Assembly (NCBI RefSeq): GCF_949987515.2
Contig: NC_082694.2
Coordinates: forward strand, 64,354,080 to 64,418,079
From: Delphinus delphis
Taxonomy: Eukaryota; Chordata; Mammalia; Artiodactyla; Delphinidae
Direction: 5' to 3'
Length of the DNA stretch: 64,000 nt
A program made the position numbers and the translations under genes. The notes under the pieces are model-generated. The model was not told the origin of the DNA, searched no databases, and saw nothing but the letters and a program-made list of their open reading frames with translations. Below, in pieces: positions 59,383 through 64,000 of this stretch (position 1 is the stretch's first letter; each line of letters begins with the position of its first letter).

Positions 59383-60272
59383 CTAGAGAAGTTCCTTAAG
59401 CACTTGCTGTAAAGCTGGTTTGGTGGTGCTGAATTCTCTTAGCTTTTGCTTGTCTGTAAATGTTTTAATTTCTCTGTCGAATCTCAATGAGATCCTTGCT
59501 GGGTAGAGTAATCTTGGTTGCAGGTTTTTCCCTTTCATCACTTTAAATATGTCCTGCCACTGCCTTCCGGCTTGCAGAGTTTCTGCTGAAAGATCAGCTG
59601 TTAACCTTATGGGGATTCCCTTGTATGTTATTTGTTGGTTTTCCCTTGCTGCTTTTAATATTTTTTGTTTGTATTTAATTTTTGATAGTTTGATTAATAT
59701 GTGTCTTGGCGTGTTTTTCCTTGGATTTATCCTGTATGGGACTCTCTGTGCTTCCTGGACTTAATCAACTATTTCCTTTCCCATATTAGGGAAGTTTTCA
59801 ACTATAATCTCTTCAAATATTTTCTCAGTCCCTTTCTTTTCCTCTTCTTCTGGGACCCCGATAATTTGAATGTTGGTATGTTTAATGTTGTCTCAGTGGT
59901 CTCTGAGACCGTCCTCAATTCTTTTCATTCCTTTTTCTTTATTCTGCTCTATGGTAGTTATTTCCACTATTTATCTTCCAGGTCACTTATCCATTCTTCT
60001 GCCTCTGTCATTCTGCTATTGATTCCTTCTAGAGAATTTTAAATTTCATTTATTGTGTTGTTCATCATTGTTTGTTTGCGCTTTAGTTCTTCTTGTTCCT
60101 TGTTAAATGTTTCTTGTATTTTCTTCATTCTATTTCCAAGATTTTGAATCATCTTTACTATCATTGTTCTGAATTCTTTGTCAGGCAGACTGCCTATTTC
60201 CTCTTCATTTGTTTGGTTTGGTGGGTTTTTAACGTGCTCCTTCATCTGCTGTGTGTTTCTCTGTCTTGTCAT
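59383..60272 (-). pseudogene. L1 ORF1 pseudogene (copy C)
   Basis: Opens at 60272 with MTRQRNTQQMKEHVKNPPNQ, followed by a Glu/Lys-rich helix (NRMKKIQETFNKEQEELKRK) of the ORF1 coiled-coil type. Downstream pieces resemble the RNA-binding core (NIQIIGVPEEEEKKGTEKIF, then a VQEAQRVPYRINP-like segment). A stop closes the first piece at 60039 and more stops follow, so no full ORF1 protein is possible. Confidence 0.85.
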
Positions 60273-60925
60273 TTTGCTTAACTTACTGTGTTTGGGGTCT
60301 CCTTTTCGCAGGCTGCAGGTTCGTAGTTCCCGTTGTTTTTGGTGTCTGCCCTCAGTGGCTAAGGTTGGTTCAGTAGGTTGTGTAGGCTTCCTGGTGGAGG
60401 GGACTTGTGCCTGTATTCTGGAGGATGAGGCTGGATCTTGTCTTTCTGGTGGGCAGGACTGTGTCAGGTGGTTTGTTTTGGGGTGTCTGTGACTTTATTA
60501 TGATTTTAGGCAGCCTCTCTGCTAATGGGTGGGGCTGTATTCCTGTCTTGCTAGTTGTTTGGCGTAGGGTGTCCAGCACTCTAGGTTGCTGGTCTTTGAG
60601 TTGAGTTGGGTCTTAGCGTTGAGATGGAGATATCTGGAAGAGCTTTTGCCATTTGATATTACGTGGAGCCGAGAGGTCTCTGGTGGACCAATGATCTGAA
60701 CTCGGCTCTCCTACCTCAGAGGCACAGGCCTGACACTCGGCTGGAGCACCATGATCCTGTCAGCCACATGGCTGCTAGTGTTGAAGGGTCTCCTGCAGAG
60801 GTGGTGGGTGGCTGTGGTTTACTTGTGGGGACAAGGACACTGACAGCAGAAGTACTGGGAAGTACTCCTTGGAGTGAGCCCTCCCGGAGTCCGCCATTTG
60901 CCCCACCAAAAAGCCGGTCTGCATT
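60273..60925 (-). promoter_or_regulatory. L1 5'UTR (copy C), probable former internal promoter
   Basis: GC-richer sequence upstream of ORF1 on the minus strand, ending near GCCCCACCAAAAAGCC. In L1 this position holds the internal promoter. Whether it still has activity cannot be judged here. Confidence 0.65.
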
Positions 60926-60954
60926 CTTCAATGTAACTGCCTGCTACTGTGTAA

Positions 60955-61055
60955 GTTAAAGTCCAGACTCTGTCATTAACTCGCCAGGCAAACTGGGGCA
61001 AGTCACCTGACCTCATCATACCTGCATTTCTTCAACTTATCATGTGACAAGATTA
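60955..61055 (+). mobile_element. MIR fragment
   Basis: AGTCCAGACTCTGTCATTAA, GGGGCAAGTCACCTGACCTC and GCATTTCTTCAACTTATC. Confidence 0.65.
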
Positions 61056-61940
61056 AGCTTTTCCCTGAGAGTTCCTTCTAGCTTATTTTTCTTTCTGCTT
61101 TAACACTTTATCATGTTACCACTTTGTACAGCTGAGCAAGGGAACAGATTTCCACAGAAACTAAAAGAGAATTTTTTTAAAACATTGTTTTATGTATACA
61201 TGTATTGTTTAAATCATTTTCGTCTTATTCTTCAGGGATGCAATAACTTCAACAATTAGTAATATCAACTCTGAATCAGAGGAATTGGCAAAAGTTCAGA
61301 TTATGAAGTAAATGGCTCAACAAGTGACAGAAAATTAGACAAATTTTGTCTAATTCATCTTGTTCCATGATCTGACTAATTTCCAAATTTTCTGGGTTGG
61401 GGAGTGAAAAGACTTTCTCTGATTTTTCCCACAGAGGCAGGAATAACAACTCCCTCATTCCGCTGTATAGATAGAAAGGTATACCACTCTCTTCATCACA
61501 TAGCATTTGCATGGCAAGATGAAGAGACCCCAGATATAGTAAGGCCAAGACAGGGGCAAAGGGCCAAAGCATGGTGATTTGGCTCTTTCTTCAAATCCAT
61601 TTTCCCCAAGCAAAGCACATCCTGTGTATTTGATATCTAAAAGCATCATCTGCACAATTCAGAGAATCATGCAGGTTTCAAACTGGAAAGCTAGCTAGGA
61701 AAGATACAGAACCTAAGGAATAACTTTGTACTATATTTCCAGCAGCATCAATAGAGTGCTCTAAGCTTAGTGAGGTGTCTATTAGAAATATTTTTAAACA
61801 AAGAAATTAATAAAATATTCTTTAGTAGTTTAAAAAAAACCACTTTGGAATAGAGACTATTCATTCTACTTCATCAGTGAATATTTTTGCATTAGGATGA
61901 ATTTTGTTTCTTCATACAATCTATGTCTGTGAAACTGCTT
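61056..61940. other. Unassigned intronic sequence
   Basis: Contains a 98-codon minus-strand ORF (61276-61572, LLFLPLWEKSEKVFSLPN and so on) in the TTC27 sense direction. It is not part of the TTC27 protein I know and has no domain I recognise. No repeat family was identified. Confidence 0.4.
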
Positions 61941-61944
61941 ACCT

Positions 61945-62110
61945 TTTTCACTAACTCTTGTATTATCTCTTTACCACTCACCACAAACCTATGCTATAAG
62001 TACAATTATTACTACCCTCTTATATAGATAATGAAACTTAGGGATGTGATGCTGTCATATAATAAGAAATATATAAGCTCTGGTTCCCAGAATAGAGCCT
62101 CTAAAACTCT
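61945..62110 (-). mobile_element. MIR fragment, reverse orientation
   Basis: CCTATGCTATAAGTACAATT, TTATATAGATAATGAAACTT and TAAGCTCTGGTTCCCAG. Confidence 0.5.
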
Positions 62111-62150
62111 TGTAACTTCCTGAGTTGTACGGTTAGAAGAGTGTCTTTTG

Positions 62151-62850
62151 TTATCCATAGTAAGTCCCTTTCACCACACCTGAGTTTATGGCAATGAGGT
62201 GACTCTGGGAGGATGGGGGCCGGTTGTCAGAGGAACCAACCATGTGACTAGGGGGTTGAAACTTCCAGCCCCACCCCAAGGTCCGGGGAGGGAAAAAGGG
62301 CTGGGGATTGAGGTTATCACCAATGGCCACTGATTTATTCAATCATGTCCACATAATAGATACTCCATAAAACCCCCCAAAACAAATGGGTTCAGAGAGC
62401 ACCCACATTGGAAAACGCACCGACGTTCTGGGAGGGGGAGTGCACCCCAAACTCCACAAAGACAGAGAAGCTCCTTTGCTCAGGATCCTTGCCCTATATA
62501 CCTCTTCATCTGGCCGTTCATTTGAATCCTTTATAACATCCTTTATAATAAACCAGTAATCATAATTAAATGTTTCCCCTAGTTCTGTGAGCCAGTTCTA
62601 GCAAATTATCAAACCTGAGGTGAGGAGGAGGTCGTGAGGACCCCTGATTTATAGCCAGTCAGTCAGACGTAGAAGACTTGAGATTGGAATCTGAAGTGGG
62701 AGGCAGTCTTTTGGAACTTAGCCCTTAACATATGGGGTCTGCACTAATTCCAGGGAGGGTCAGAATTGAATTAAATTGTAGGACACCCAGTTGATGTCCA
62801 CAGGGAAATGATGAAATGCTTGGTGTGAAAGACCCACACACTTGGCGTCA
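62151..62850 (+). mobile_element. LTR-like interspersed repeat, family not assigned
   Basis: A compact ~700-bp unit with an AATAAA-type signal (CCTTTATAATAAACCAGTAA) followed by GTTCTGTGAGCCAGTTCTAG, GATTTATAGCCAGTCAGTCA, GGCAGTCTTTTGGAACTTAG and TTGTAGGACACCCAGTTG. I recall this string of motifs from other mammalian genomes as a repeat, but I cannot name it reliably. Confidence 0.5.
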
Positions 62851-62854
62851 GAAA

Positions 62855-62970
62855 TGTTGAGTAGCGAACAGCTTTCCTTTAGAAAGGTTAAATACTACGG
62901 TCACAGAGCTAAGTGACAGAGTTGGGTTTTGGAGCCAAGGAGACTCTAAAACAACACTCTTCAATAATAA
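62855..62970 (-). mobile_element. MIR fragment, reverse orientation
   Basis: AGAAAGGTTAAATACTACGG, TCACAGAGCTAAGTGACAGA and GGGTTTTGGAGCCAAGG. It lies about 100 bp from the exon a donor. Confidence 0.65.
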
Positions 62971-63020
62971 AACGTGTTAGAGGAAAATGATTTTATACTC
63001 ACAACAAACATGTACGGTTA

Positions 63021-64000
<980 letters not shown>

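Larger units (their letters stand above)
57779..60925 (-). mobile_element. L1 with 5'UTR, ORF1 and internal deletion (copy C)
   Basis: Minus-strand L1. The tail and 3'UTR lie at 57779-58205. There is then an abrupt jump to the endonuclease part of ORF2 (58206 on), ORF1 (59383-60272) and a GC-richer 5'UTR to about 60925. Compared with copy A, about 3.7 kb of ORF2 is missing at 58205. SINEs are inserted at 58456-58597 and 59002-59218. The target-site duplication was not resolved. Confidence 0.9.

Overview
The window is mammalian nuclear DNA and most likely cetacean. It is AT-rich, has no operon-like gene packing, and carries 25 copies of tRNA-derived SINEs of the CHR type known from whales, hippos and ruminants. 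These start with a CTTCCCTGGTGGCGCAGTGG-like head, contain GGTTCG-type B boxes, end in A-rich tails and are mostly flanked by target-site duplications. No BovB or Bov-A2-type ruminant elements were recognised, which favours Cetacea over a ruminant. That is inference and not a species call.

The only functional gene I can support is TTC27 (tetratricopeptide repeat domain 27), on the minus strand. Four internal coding exons lie at 63075-63188, 40194-40289, 37450-37572 and 18603-18830. They are consecutive and join without a break into 187 codons, about residues 365-555 of an ~843-residue protein by my memory of the human sequence. Every exon is a multiple of three and every junction I can read is phase 0. 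The introns are about 22.8, 2.6 and 18.6 kb. The window also holds part of the preceding intron (63189-64000) and at least 18.6 kb of the following one (1-18602). No promoter, first exon, last exon or poly(A) site of TTC27 is visible.

Nearly everything else is transposon debris inside these introns. Region by region: 1-8 kb holds MIR, L2, an old L1 3' end, a MaLR-type LTR split by a SINE, and several SINEs. 8.96-13.86 kb is a 5'-truncated L1 on the minus strand with a 14-bp target-site duplication and three nested SINEs. 14.6-16.5 kb holds two opposed L2-like blocks, followed by a small hAT-type element and an old L1 end. 20.55-21.57 kb is an L1 copy with a 5' inversion (twin priming). 22-32 kb holds decayed LTR-like sequence, an old L1 ORF2 fragment, SINEs and short tandem duplications. 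32-45 kb holds MIR, L2 and SINE copies around the two middle exons. 45.85-47.88 kb is a probable ~2-kb hAT-like element broken by three later insertions. 52.1-56.6 kb is a plus-strand L1, and 57.8-60.9 kb is a minus-strand L1 that keeps 5'UTR and ORF1 but lost about 3.7 kb internally. 62.15-62.85 kb is an LTR-like repeat.

I see no new biological system. The observations most worth checking are a TTTC microsatellite that forms the polypyrimidine tract of one TTC27 exon, opposed SINEs bracketing two small symmetric exons (a possible circular-RNA arrangement), two SINE insertions that used the same target site, and an in-frame internal deletion in the L1 at 57.8-60.9 kb.
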